Below, piece by piece: positions 11,478-22,174 of a DNA stretch of 64,000 nt. The stretch comes from Patella vulgata. Its lineage: Eukaryota > Mollusca > Gastropoda > Patellidae. The stretch is from NCBI RefSeq assembly GCF_932274485.2, contig NC_065882.2:56147431-56211430 (forward strand), read 5' to 3'. How positions within the stretch are numbered: the stretch's first letter is position 1; every line of letters begins with the position of its first letter. The notes beneath the pieces are model-generated. The model was not told the DNA's origin. It saw only the letters and a list, made by a program, of their open reading frames with translations, and searched no databases. The translations under genes and the position numbers were made by a program.

Positions 11478-12075
11478 AGATGGGTTCCCAGAAAAGTATT
11501 TATCGGGGGGTTATTTCCAATAAAAGTATGACAATTTTGGTATATATATGGAAAGTAGAGATATCCAATCTTACTAGAAAAATACTGGATTCCCCGAAAA
11601 ACATTCATGGAGCGTATACAGGACAAAAATGTAAGGGTTCCCCTAATCAACAGCCCGACGATTTAGAACTTCTGCACGCGTGATGTCAAAGGTCACAAGC
11701 GAACATTGAGCGCTTGATGTACAAGTTGATAAACTTTATGAAGAGTTAGACGTACAATACTTTCTGAGATAAAAATGACGGAAAAAGACGCGGGTAGTGG
11801 ATAATCCGAGAATTTAATTAGGATTCGATATTTGTAATAAATAGTAAGCGATTAAAGACAACATCGTCTTATGTATGCAATGAATTCTCCTCTGACTCCC
11901 AAGACGTGACGTAAACATGGCCTGGTTTGATCGAACTTTAATAGCAGGGCATTCCTTCGCAATAACAATGTTTGAGAAGGATTTGAAGCATAATTATGAC
12001 AATTTAATTAGTTTCAATATGTTTTTGGTCCATATATACCAGTAAATCACCCAGTTTGTACGCGGGAACCCATCT
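11478..12075. mobile_element. 598-bp MITE with TTAA target duplications
   Basis: Perfect 12-bp inverted ends, AGATGGGTTCCC and GGGAACCCATCT, are bracketed by TTAA at 11474-11477 and 12076-12079. TTAA targets are characteristic of the piggyBac and Kolobok superfamilies. No transposase is present: a 67-codon frame at 11480 is not similar to one. Confidence 0.7.
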
Positions 12076-12079
12076 TTAA

Positions 12080-13070
12080 TTACCCTACTAGAAATCTGAT
12101 TGATTTTGCTTGGAGACCGGCGTTCCCGCTCAATCTTCTGTGGATTCCAATGTTCATTTCCGTCTACAAAGATGGACTTAAGTGTTACGTCCGATCCGAA
12201 CGACTAGACACACTGTCCTTGTCAGCCATACATCACGAGAGACCTGGCTATAGTATAAATCAGATCTTCTATATTGACTCACTTTTATATAAACCACAAT
12301 AAGATATTTTCTCTGGATTTGAAAATAAGTTTATTTACAAAGAAATACAAATATTCTCTCATTGATTCACCATTAAACAAATATTTGTTTATGTTTCAAA
12401 ACTCGTTTACTTTGAAATACTTGTCACTTGACAAACACGCTATCCTTTCTACATAAAACGACATTGTATCTTCTGTTTAAAGCTTTATAATTTGTGCATG
12501 GGGTAGATTTCGCTTACTCTTTCCAGAAAAGCTGATGCCACTATTCATTTGTGGGAATTCACATTGCAAACATTTTGTTTTGTACATTTGTATTAGATAG
12601 GGTAGAAAATTATTTTCGAAACTTTTTCATCAATAAAGACATATCCCAATAATCGCCTTAAAAGATTGTATTCCTAATTATTGACTGTATTTTAAATTTG
12701 TTTGTAATTAGTAGCTCGAATAATTTTACCGATATACACTTTTCTCCATTTAGTCGAGACTGCAGTTCGTTTTCTTGCATTGGTATGGTAATGACACAAA
12801 AAAAAAAATACTTATACAACTCTCTTGACGGATATTCAAAAAGTAAAACGTTACATTCTTTTCTTTTTCAAAATATTCGATAAAATAATATTTCAACGGA
12901 TAAGCTGTTTTCATTGGAGTCTACCTTAATTCGATGAAGTGATGACTGGGTTAATAATCATGTGGATAACAGATGCGCCACAACGTACTCTCTGATCTGT
13001 ACAGCGATCAAAAGTTGGACAGGCGGACTGGCGTGCGGCAATATACGATCGCATTAACACGTGCGCGTAT
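12080..13070. other. Mostly unannotated; SINE-1 fragment at 12191-12240
   Basis: The piece 12191-12240 (GATCCGAACGACTAGACACA, then CTGTCCTTGTCAG) matches the middle of SINE-1. The rest is AT-rich with no supported gene. Short frames at 12274-12456 and 12698-12883 look like chance. Confidence 0.45.
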
Positions 13071-13071
13071 A

Positions 13072-13716
13072 AAGGTCCGTTCATACTACATCCGTATCCG
13101 TATCTGTAAATACGTGCGTGAATACGTACTGGTATACTTTAGTTACTTTTAGAGAAAGGGTTCAAATAGAATCCGGCACGTATTGCGCACAAAAACAACT
13201 GCGTCCGTTAAGCCGGATTGATTGCTCCCAGAGCGTATTTTTGTAAAGTGCGTCCGGCATTTCGGCTAGTGTGCCGAGCTTGAGCCAATCAGCGAGTACT
13301 TTCCACTTATTACATCATCTCCCCATACTACATCCGTATCCATCAACGTATCCGTATCCGTATCCGCACCCGCATCCGTATCCGCGTTTTGCCGTTCAAA
13401 TAGAAAACATGAAAACGTGAGGCTTTCAAGGCTGAATTGTCTGTCAGAGATTGAGTTTCTATTTGGGGAGATGATGTAATAAGGGAAAAGTAATCGCTGA
13501 TTGGCTGAAGCTCGGCTCACTAGCCGAAATGCGGACGCATTTTACAAAAATACGCTCTGGGGGCAATCAATCCGGCTTAACGGTCGCAGTTGTTTTTGTG
13601 CGCAATACGTGCCGGATTCTATTTGAACCCTTTCTCTAAAAATGACTAAAGTATACCAGTACGTATTCACGCATGTATTTACAGATACGGATACGGATGT
13701 AGTATGAACGGACCTT
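13072..13716. mobile_element. CpG-rich foldback element, 254-bp arms, TA flanks
   Basis: Arms at 13072-13325 and 13463-13716 are reverse complements with few differences, both starting AAGGTCCGTTCATACTACAT. Spacer is ~137 bp. TA lies immediately outside each end (13070-13071 and 13717-13718), fitting a TA-target DNA transposon. The arms begin with ATCCGT hexamer repeats, and the spacer (13322-13385) restarts with another longer run of the same hexamer. The element is much richer in CpG than its surroundings. It is noncoding: the minus frame rich in Asp/Ala/Thr over the spacer only translates the hexamer. Confidence 0.8.
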
Positions 13717-13814
13717 TACACTGTACTTTTGATATCGTTGACTTCTGAACAAATAACTTTTACAAATGACAATATAAGACACGAATAGATCTAAGTTGTC
13801 ATTTTATATACAAA

Positions 13815-14002
13815 ATGAAATGAAATGGGGTTTAACGCCCTACTGTTCTGCTCCTATGCTGGGCTAATGAAAACGGGCATACGCCATACAGTGTGCTATG
13901 AGGGAAATTTTGCCCGGTCAGCGGCACTATCGCCTACTCTCATATTGAATTCCAATGTATACACGGGACCTCGGTTTTTCGTCTCATCCGAAGGACTAGA
14001 CA
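13815..14002 (-). mobile_element. SINE-1 copy, internally deleted and truncated
   Basis: Tail AAATGAAATGAAATGGGGTT at the low-coordinate end, then the family body through CATACGCCATACAGTGTGCT and TATACACGGGACCTCGGTTT. Compared with the full copy it lacks the segment between the GAATTCCA motif and the GTACACGGGACC motif, as well as the tRNA-like head. Confidence 0.85.
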
Positions 14003-14265
14003 GAGGAGTGGGTCAGATTGCCCCAAATCGTGATTGGACGGTTGATTAGGAGCATGCCACGACGAATTGCTGAATGTCTGAGGATTGGTGGAGCAATTAC
14101 TCATTATTAAGACAAAAATCAAAAACGTCCATTTTCACTTTTGACAGTGTATCTCTTTGCGAGTGAAATGGGGCCGCCAGATAAGCCGCCCATATGAACT
14201 GTGTATGTCCATGTGTAGGCAATTGGCCTGTTATAAACATACACTGGTTACCTCTATTGTTTCTG

Positions 14266-14292
14266 AATATCCCCTACTTTGTTTGAAGAGTA
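14266..14292. mobile_element. Orphan terminal repeat of the Tc1-like element
   Basis: AATATCCCCTACTTTGTTTG followed by AAGAGTATA matches the right end of the Tc1-like element at 34830-34857 with about two substitutions. No opposite end was found nearby, so this is probably a remnant of an older or deleted copy. Confidence 0.65.
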
Positions 14293-15530
14293 TAAAACAG
14301 TTTCCACATTAGTTTCCACAAACAAGGAAGGAAGTAAAGTGCAATATCATGTGTTATAAAATGTATGTATCACTTTGACCCGAATAAACTCATCATAACA
14401 TCTCATTACAGCATCCTTAATAGTCTATCTCAGGTTTTCAAAAGAAAAACAATATGCAGTTATTTAAAAGCAATAAGAAAGTTAATGTAGCGAGTAATAA
14501 TGTGCTGCCATATGGAACTCGGAACAATCAATCATTCGCTCATTGACGTAGTTTTCCCTTGTGCTTGTGTTATTTCTGCTTTCTAGTCTTAAACAGATAT
14601 TAATCACCGTAACCAAAATGGTCTTTAACTTATAGATATTTTAGATATTTACAAAAAACATGAAATGAAAATCCTGAACCAGAGCTTCGTGTCTATTTCT
14701 TCATGTGACACTACGGTGTTGTTAAATAGATGAATTATCTCTGACTTCCACGTTGTGTATATGATCAATTAACTCTAGGACACTGTGTTTTTATAACTAT
14801 GTTTATATTAACTACAGGAAACTACAACATCTGTGATAGTACATTAGGAGCTACATGTATTATAATATCTACAATCTGAGTTAAGGGCAAGGTAAAGTGA
14901 CACCATTTTGTCACAACACCTGAAATGGGGGGGTTCTGAAAAAGGGATTTACACCAGCTTTAATGCAAATATGTTGGTATCTACATGTGCCTGAGATGAT
15001 ACAGAACAATAAAAAATGGATGGAAATCCAAAATAATGACTTTGAAATAAAATATTTACCAAATAATGAAGCAAATTCCTAAGTCAGGACTACGCAGCTA
15101 CAAGCTTCATAAAAAAGAACACATTAAAATTAAACTGGCTAAAAGTTGCTCAAATAACCAAACTCCAACCATCAAGACTTGAAATCTGAAAAAAAAATAT
15201 CAAAAATTAGTTATAGGACCTCAAAGTTTTCAAATATTTTGTAAACAAAAGGCCATTTTGTTTCATGCACTACTTTCACTGCAGATGTATGGTGTACCAC
15301 TAGTGGCACAGTGGACAGCAATATTGCCCCTATGATATGAGGTACACATTGTACAAATAGCCTTCATATTCCGGATATGACATCTAATTACAATAATAGC
15401 AGCCTTTTTGCAGGGATTTTTCATGACTTGAATACAGGGCTATATTACAATGTACGTATGTCTGCTAAGGCTTATTACATGTATATAGTTATACCATAAT
15501 GATGAATGTATTATTTGTGTGAAAGGGAAA

Positions 15531-15760
15531 GACAGAGAGAGAGAGGTTTAATGTCTTCTGGACACAAACTAGGTCATTTCGGGACTAACACATGGTTCAA
15601 ATTTATTTCAATAATACGCTAGTGTGTAGGGGTCTTTAGCAGTGGAAAGACCTGGAAAAAACCCATGAGGCTTGACAGGCGACACGACTGCCTGTCACAT
15701 ACATTTTGACAACTGAAACTATGCCACTGGACTCAATGACAGACCTTGTGATCAAATGTG
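15531..15760 (-). mobile_element. SINE-2 copy inside the 3.7-kb element
   Basis: The GA-rich tail (GACAGAGAGAGAGAGG) precedes GGACACAAACTAGGTCATTT, GGGGTCTTTAGCAGTGG and GACTCAATGACAGACCTTGT, in the order of other SINE-2 copies read on the minus strand. It is more diverged than the copies at 21891 or 50315. Confidence 0.8.
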
Positions 15761-16456
15761 GACTTGTTAAATGTGCACATTTTGTTATACCCACCTGTTA
15801 TTATATTAAAGTCAACAAATCCTAAATCACATTTCAGTTCCTGGCCTATATTTATGAAAAATAAATAATGTAAAGGTGTATTTTTCAATTCATTTTCTAA
15901 ATCCAGCACATACACAAATTCTCAATATACATGTACATGTGTAAAACATTCAGCATTATTTGCAAACTTTCCAATGGGAAGTGATATCAGATGTTCTAGT
16001 TAATTAGATGCTGACATACATGAATCACATCCATTCACATATGTACAATGTTTCTGTCTTCTAAAAGGCCTACATAGATTTGTAAACTTGCCAACAGGGT
16101 TTGCGTAATATTAAAAGTGATATTTTGGGCATACCCTGCCCATGCACAACACTTGTCACTTTGCAAAAGTGTAACTTAACTGTCTAGATAGGAAATGTTT
16201 TTGATTGGCATGTATTTAATGGTTGCTTTTAGTATGCTAGATTTAAAAAAAGACAGCTACCATTGTATACATTAACCATACTCACATATTTTATTTGACT
16301 AGGAATGTTTAATGTTTTTGAAGGTTTTTTTCATATAAATTGACAATACGTACCATTTTAAAGTTTTTTTTTTATCATAAATGCCACATAATTTTTAATG
16401 CTGCTTTAAATTCCATAGAAATCATAGTTTTCCTTGTTTATCTGTCAAATTACACA

Positions 16457-16935
16457 AGTCTAACTCAATATCATCCAAAGTCTTCCACCTTGAAAATACA
16501 AATTATTTGTCAGTTTAAATCAACATTGATGTTGTGATCTTACCGGGAAAAGATGGGCTTCTGATATCCGATATTTAAGACAAAATAATCATTTTACCAC
16601 GTGTACCATAATGCGTTTCAGGACCTTTTGTAATGAGGTATTCGAAGAACGAGGCTAGACATATTCCACAAGTCATGTTATTCTTATCTGGTCATGAGTA
16701 TGCACAATAAATACTATTATTGTAGACTGGAATAACCAGACGCTAGAGATTGTCATTCAATTGAGACTTCTAACATATTTCGCCGAACATAATTGAATTG
16801 AAATTTGAGTTAAAACGGAAACGATTGAGAATGTAAATCAGTTACAAAATTATATGCGTTGCTACTCATTTGTATCAATTTCTAGGTCTCAAATATTAGC
16901 GATTTACCTCCTATAACTTTAAAGCAACAGGGCCA
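16457..16935 (-). mobile_element. Family-B MITE copy
   Basis: Reverse complement of the 27342-27800 element over most of its length. Shared blocks include GGGAAAAGATGGGCTTCTGA, CCGATATTTAAGACAAAATA, TATTTCGCCGAACATAATTG and GCGATTTACCTCCTATAAC. Its own TTAA ends are eroded. Confidence 0.7.
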
Positions 16936-17177
16936 CCATCATCTGTGTAGATTATCTTGTCCAATTCTGTAAAATAAGAATAAAAATTACAAGGTATATC
17001 AGTGAAAAGTTTATATGAAACAAATCCTAAATAAAAGACACATAATTATAATAGTATAATTATTATATAATAATTTTAAAAATGAAAAACCCAACAAACC
17101 ATGTCTTAAATAAAGTAAGACATAAAAAATAATTTAATAATATAGGCCTAGGCTAAAACTTGATAATTTTAACTTAT

Positions 17178-17254
17178 CGAGGGTTTAGAACATAATTGTG
17201 ATAAGTCATTATATCAAGCATTGTGACTTATCACAATTATGTTCTAAACCCTCG
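17178..17254. repeat. Perfect 31-bp inverted repeat with 15-nt loop
   Basis: Arms 17178-17208 and 17224-17254 are exact reverse complements (CGAGGGTTTAGAACATAATT continuing to GTGATAAGTCA), around the loop TTATATCAAGCATTG. The 77-nt total is in the size range of animal microRNA precursors. A perfect stem is more usual for a very young inverted duplication or a MITE-derived hairpin. Confidence 0.85.
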
Positions 17255-18654
17255 TTATATATAAACCCATAAAACTTATCACTAGAAGAAATTGAAAATA
17301 TCCAACAATTAATTTTCAAGTTAATAATAATGCATTTTGGCAAAGTTTTAATTTCAAAAAGCCCAAATGATTAGGCAAATAAATTGAAGACTGTCGTCTT
17401 TGGCATGTGCTACCTGTGGCGTTCCGTAGTCCCAAACAAAATACAGGATAAGCAATTAAAAACTATTTTTTTTCCAAATTGATACCACCACAACATAAGT
17501 TGCAATGCAAGAATGCAGTGTGTACTTACCAACATGAAAATAAAATTTATTCAACGAATTTGAGATCACTTGACGACGAAACCACATGTACCAACTTTTT
17601 TGACAGTTCGTCCCATCTTTCTAAAAAAAAACCCATATCTCCAGAGATCGGCTATCCGATCACAAATGACATCGATGCTACATAATGCCACAGTACCTTT
17701 CAAATTTTCTCCTTACAAAACATTTCTCTCAAAATATTCACGAAATAAAGTTTTTGCCAAATTTCTTAATTGTTGGCTTCTGGAGACCGAATGACACCTT
17801 CTAGAAATTCTGCAGCGAATGGCAATATTCCGGCAAAGCCAATTTAAATTCCATAAGTTACACTTCACTAACAAATTGTAATACAAGCAACATATTCTTA
17901 CTGATATGTGTCAAATAGTATGCCACATAATATGACACTTATTACAGCAAATTATAAACTTGAATCAAAAACTCATTGAACGCGGAGTAATGCCTGTAAA
18001 GGGTGAAGGTCGTTTGAGCGGTGTTCGGAACTACAAATTGTATATAATGGGTGATCAGAAAGAAACTGCAACGGTTAGGGTTTTTAAAAATATATAGGTA
18101 TGTAAATAATTGATTTCCCTCGATTTGTATTCCGTCAGTAGGTTCGATCAACCTGGCGATTTTTCGTGCTTCAGTGATATGTCAACAGAGGGTCACTGGA
18201 GAAGAAGGGCGAGGCGAAATAACAAAATGGCTAAAGCACATGCGAGTATGTACCGACGGATTGAAATACGTATTACATTAATAGAGAGAGGTTAATTGAA
18301 AAAGCGGGTCTCGACGGTTGTTGTACACACCATGGGACAATAGTTGAATGTGATAAGTAACGTCAGAAAGTTCAAATAATTCTTGTAGGTGTAACCGCGT
18401 TTGTTGGACATTTTGCGATATTTTCACCATAAATTTACGCCTCAGTGATCACAAGATCTGTTTAAAGGGTCAGTGGTAGTAAAAAAATGGTCTGTGAGTA
18501 ATGTTTTTTATTTTAGACTTTTGTATCCAAGGGCCACTGTTCTGGTTTTTGAAATAAATTTTTCATCTTTTCAGGTGTTGTGACAAAATGGTGTCACTTT
18601 ACCTTGCCCTTAACAAGCCTAGAACTCAGATCTAACGATTGAAACACAACATGT

Positions 18655-18915
18655 TGATTCTGTACCGGCCTCTAAGCCGAGGAGGCTGTGAGAACGTCTT
18701 TCTAAGAACTCTGTATGCCTGTCAGTATCCCGGCCTATAAGCCGAGGTGGCTAACGGTATATCTCTCTTGGAAGCCCACATATAGTCTGTTTTCCAGACT
18801 CTCAGCCGAGGAGGCTGTAGGAAAGTCCTTCTGGGTATACTAAATGTTGTCTATACCCCAGCCTCTAAGCCGAGGAGGCTGTGGGTACGATGTTTCTCTA
18901 GGAACTCTGAATGAT
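18655..18915. repeat. Tandem array of four ~63-bp hairpin units, possible structured RNA
   Basis: A core near CCTCTAAGCCGAGGAGGCTG occurs four times, starting about 18665, 18731, 18794 and 18858 (spacing ~61-66 bp). The inner stem GCCTC/GAGGC encloses TAAGCCGAG in units 1 and 4. Units 2 and 3 can pair in a shorter register (CCT/AGG, CTC/GAG). The outer stem differs between units yet stays complementary: TTCT/AGAA in unit 1, TATCC/GGTATA in unit 2 (one bulge), TTTCC/GGAAA in unit 3, TACCC/GGGTA in unit 4. The spacers also share TTTCTCTAGGAACTCT-like sequence. It begins ~45 bp beyond the 3.7-kb TTAA element. I do not recognise the family. Strand of transcription is unknown. Confidence 0.75.
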
Positions 18916-20190
18916 GTTTGAAGGGAAATTTAACCTCGCTCTTTCTTATATAGAAAGTATAGACGCGTCAGCTTTTAGGGTGGGACAATTACCATTTTTG
19001 GGTAAGTGTTTTGTATGAGCACCGTTTTACGTCAACATTATTCTATTTAATTGGACTAATCTGTGCACGAGATGACTGAACGATAATACCCTACTTTCAG
19101 CAATTGATGGTGGCAGGAAGTGTCTTTGAGTTCGTCTAAGAAAGTTAAATCTTGCAAAATACTTACTTAGCCCATTTCTCGTTATTACCCATTTGTCTAA
19201 CCACGTCAATATATTAAACAGAGCGCATTTCCTACAAATAAAATAACCCCTATAGTATTACAATCGTTGCAATTGTAAAAGTCAAACCAATAAGGAGTTA
19301 AGCGTTTTTTGGTAAACTTTAAACATAGATCAAAATAAAAGTACAATACATACACTTTGACGATATAAATAGAGCAAACTATTCTTTTTGGCAACGATTT
19401 TATTAAACTAAATATGTATTAAGGTAAAGTCATATATCTGATAAAATCCGACACAGTAAGCTTCACAAAAGATTGATAAAAGACTACACAATAAGCTTTA
19501 CAAAAATTGATTTCAAGACAAAATGAATAATCGAGATATAACCTCAGAATATTATATGGCAGTTTCTTGATATAAAAACCAAATAAAGAATTATCGATTT
19601 AATGATTAGTGGTATCGGATTGAAATATCACCAACGAAGTATAATAACTGAAAATCTTTTGTTACGAGTTACACAAACCGACTCAGTTTTAATATTTAAG
19701 AAAAGGTGCGCGAAAAATATCCAGAAATAGCTCTACTGTTATCACGTACCCAGGCTGTTTTGCGAATCATGCTTTATCCGATAATTCTATTTAACCAAAC
19801 AATTTAGCTGTAAAAATATAGTTTACACTTTATTATTCTGTTTATTGAATTATTGGTTGTTCTTAAGGGCGTATTTAAGTTTTTTTTCTCCTAGAAACTT
19901 AATGTTTGCACAAGAAACTGTAAATGTCTTTGAAATCCATAGTTCGCTGTTTCTTTGCCGCTGGGAGAATTTTTTATTTTATAAAATGTTCTTTCAGTAT
20001 GTCGAAAATAAAATATAATTATTTTCTCCGCAGTGTTCGAAAGGTACCCTTTTTAATATCCCTTCGATCATTATCCCACAAAATTTTAGGGATAGTTCGT
20101 GAACTTTGTAGCATTTTAAGCAAGTGCAGGATGGACAGTTTTACTTATTTATGGAAAAAAGTTTTAATCTTGAACATACCATGAATTTAA
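18916..20190. other. AT-rich stretch, no gene seen
   Basis: Contains only short frames without domains (for example near 19027, 19206 and 19924). A small hairpin CTTTCTTATATAGAAAG lies near 18940. No mobile element was recognised. Confidence 0.4.
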
Positions 20191-20192
20191 AG

Positions 20193-20335
20193 GTCGCATG
20201 CTATTTTTCAAATCTGATTAAAATCGGTTGTTTTTCATTTCATGTTTTTTTTTTCCAAATCTGATTAAAATCGGTTGCATTTCATTTCATGTTATTTTTA
20301 AAATTTGATTTAAATCAGATGTTTTTCATTTTACT
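20193..20335. repeat. Three-unit minisatellite (~50 bp)
   Basis: Three adjoining units share AAATCTGATTAAAATCGGTT and TTTTTCATTTCATGTT, the third being more diverged (TTTGATTTAAATCAGATG). Confidence 0.7.
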
Positions 20336-20444
20336 TTTCGTCTTCTTTCGTTTTTTTTATTCCTTATTTTATATTTTAAGGGACTAAATTTTATCTAACA
20401 TCTGAAAAGTTGCACCTTTGTGTCGTATTCTTACTTTGATTTGT

Positions 20445-20718
20445 TACAAACCAAACGGTTGAAAATGCAAAATGAATATATTGAAATATTCAGTCAAATT
20501 ACTTTAATTTAGGCGAAGGTATGAATGTTTAAAGTTTTGACAAAAATTAGCCAAATTAGTCTCGATCGTCCATACGGCGTACATTGTCTAATCCATTTAA
20601 TATCCCAACCAACTTGTAATGTGAATGTTTAAATAATAATTTATATATTATAATATTTGAAGACAGTGAAAAGACCTGCAATAGGCAAATTTAGCTCTTA
20701 TAATTACCTGATACATCT
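20445..20718 (-). mobile_element. Family-C MITE copy (left arm of inverted duplication)
   Basis: Reverse complement of family-C sequence: CTGCAATAGGCAAATTTAGC, then TCTTATAATTACCTGATACA, ending at TTAA (20719-20722). Together with the adjoining 20719-20893 it matches 23137-23520 in opposite orientation. Confidence 0.7.
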
Positions 20719-20893
20719 TTAATGAAAATTCCCACCAGAAAGTACTTATACGGTATCAGATTGCTATGAAGGGACGTGAGTATGATGTTTCATTAACCAT
20801 TTATTTAATTAATAACAGGTGCCCATTTCCATAATGGCCAGCTATCTATTGTCTATAAATAACCTTTCTTTGGTGCGGATCAGTTGAAATATG
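20719..20893. repeat. Left arm of a young inverted duplication
   Basis: GAAAATTCCCACCAGAAAGT through CCTTTCTTTGGTGCGGATCA is the reverse complement of 23137-23300 with roughly six differences in 160 bp. The duplicated unit includes both family-C sequence and neighbouring DNA that is not part of that MITE. Confidence 0.8.
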
Positions 20894-20912
20894 AACAGCT
20901 TCGTCGAAATTT

Positions 20913-21131
20913 TCAGCCCTCAGTTACCTGTAGCAATACTTGCTGGAGAATCTTTGGTAACAAGCCGCGTAAATATACACACATTTTTTCGTTATCAGTT
21001 TTAGTTAGGCGACAGCACATGCTCTCTATATCAATAATGTAGTCTTCTAATGATTTCGTTGGCAACTTTCTTCGCTCCCAATATCTAGTTTCCAATAACC
21101 AAGTGTCTGACGTGTAGTAAATAGTTCTCAA
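20913..21131 (-). mobile_element. Ty3/Gypsy-type LTR-retrotransposon gag fossil (fragment)
   Basis: A short minus-strand frame has the conserved look of a Ty3-like gag capsid region: a KSLEDYIIDIESMCCRLTKT stretch followed by a YLRGLLPKI motif. It is an isolated fragment of about 70 residues with no LTRs, pol or other gag parts visible nearby, so the element is broken and largely lost. It lies between the two arms of the inverted duplication. Age is hard to judge; the readable frame suggests moderate rather than extreme age. Confidence 0.55.
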
Positions 21132-21301
21132 AACTGTAGGAAAAGTCTATGGGGACTGGCCGTAAACTGGTGGGGAAGATGGTGGTTAAAGCTAATCCCT
21201 TTAAACACAAGAACATTGCTGGACCAACTGATCATCCCGCATTCTGTGCACTTGAGCCCAGGCTTGAAATTTCTGTCTTCGGTTAGGAGTCCCGAAAATG
21301 A

Positions 21302-21672
21302 CAATCTGATTAAAACACAGATCCTATTTCGTTTCGTTTTTTATAGTTCAAAATTTCGTTTTACTTGTCTTTACTACATTAGGATCTGGAAGAGTTGTTA
21401 TGATTGACGTGTTCTGGATGGTGTGAGGGATTACCCAATGAAACGGTCTGTTACAGCGAGCTTTAGGTGTGTTTTGCACGGAACTGTGAGTAATCCACTA
21501 GAAACTTCAATGCTGATTGGATAATCAAATGTCTGACGTCATAGGTCAAAAGCCGCTGGTATGACCTCTGATGCGACCTATCGCTACAACTTGTCAGATC
21601 TTCATGTAGTGTAGGCCATCGAAAGTATAAAAAAAACGAAACAAAATATAGATCTGTATTTTAATCAGATTG
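21302..21672. mobile_element. 371-bp MITE, Mutator-like ends (copy 1)
   Basis: Inverted ends of ~45 bp start CAATCTGATTAAAACACAGA and contain TTTCGTTTCGTTTT near their inner edge. Flanks CGAAAATGA (21293-21301) and CGAAAAGGG (21673-21681) match at 7 of 9 positions, consistent with an old 9-bp target duplication. The second copy at 43668-44037 has a perfect 9-bp duplication. A 9-bp duplication is typical of Mutator-like (MULE) elements. No transposase. Confidence 0.8.
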
Positions 21673-21890
21673 CGAAAAGGGTGGAATTCTCCAATCACCC
21701 ATAACCATTCTATTTCATTACAAATGATTCCTCAAAACACATCATATTCTTAAAGTCTTAGGAATACGAACCGAGGCATTTCTACCATGTGTGGCATGTG
21801 TTGATGTCTAAACACACGCCCGGGGGTTTGGGATCTCATCTTATAAAGTAGGCAACAGCAATCTGACATACGACATTTCATTCCATCCAG

Positions 21891-22174
21891 GGGGGTTGGA
21901 TGGCCGAATGGTTAGCACGTGCGTGCTGTATCATACGACCTGTCATTGAATCAACTGGCGTGGTTTCGAATCCCCGGTTGTACGTGACAAGGAGTAGGGT
22001 CGCCTGTCCAACCTCGTGGGTTTTCTCCGGGTCCTCCGATTTACTCCCACTGCTAAAGACCCCTACGCGCAAGCGAATTATTGAAATAAAATTAAACCAT
22101 ATGTTAGTCCCGAAATGACCTAGTTTGTGTCGAGTGGACGTTAAACCCCATTCTCTCTCTCTCTCTCTCTCTCT
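21891..22174 (+). mobile_element. SINE-2, full-length reference copy
   Basis: The tRNA-like head opens with GTTGGATGGCCGAATGGTTA (box A region) and carries GTGGTTTCGAATCCCCGGTT as box B. A body follows with TCCAACCTCGTGGGTTTTCT, CCTACGCGCAAGCGAATTAT and CGAAATGACCTAGTTTGTGT. The end is GTGGACGTTAAACCCCATTC running directly into a (CT)n tract, which serves as the tail. Pol III transcription and LINE-assisted mobilisation are inferred from the family type. Confidence 0.88.

Larger units (their letters stand above)
14885..18609. mobile_element. 3.7-kb TTAA element with 41-bp perfect terminal inverted repeats
   Basis: The left end GGGCAAGGTAAAGTGACACC continues for 41 bp as an exact reverse complement of the right end (18569-18609). 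TTAA flanks both sides (14881-14884 and 18610-18613). Within the ends GTGACACC and TTGTCAC give a sub-hairpin. TTAA targets suggest piggyBac or Kolobok. No transposase frame survives: the longest internal frames are under 75 codons. The interior carries a SINE-2 copy (15531-15760), a family-B MITE (16457-16935) and a perfect hairpin (17178-17254). It is therefore a large non-autonomous element or a decayed autonomous one. Confidence 0.75.

Noticed and set aside
13266-13520. Asp/Thr/Ala repeat protein frame
   Set aside because: It translates the ATCCGT hexamer in the foldback spacer.
17470-17700. Minus-strand exon with a strong GTAAGT donor
   Set aside because: No frame upstream of the donor gives a recognisable protein, and the segment lies inside a noncoding TTAA element.
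18655-18915. CRISPR-like array
   Set aside because: The repeats are diverged, the spacers are related to each other and the setting is a eukaryotic genome.
21891-21975. Functional tRNA gene
   Set aside because: Box A and box B are present, but the segment is the head of SINE-2 and does not fold as a clean cloverleaf with a matching acceptor stem.
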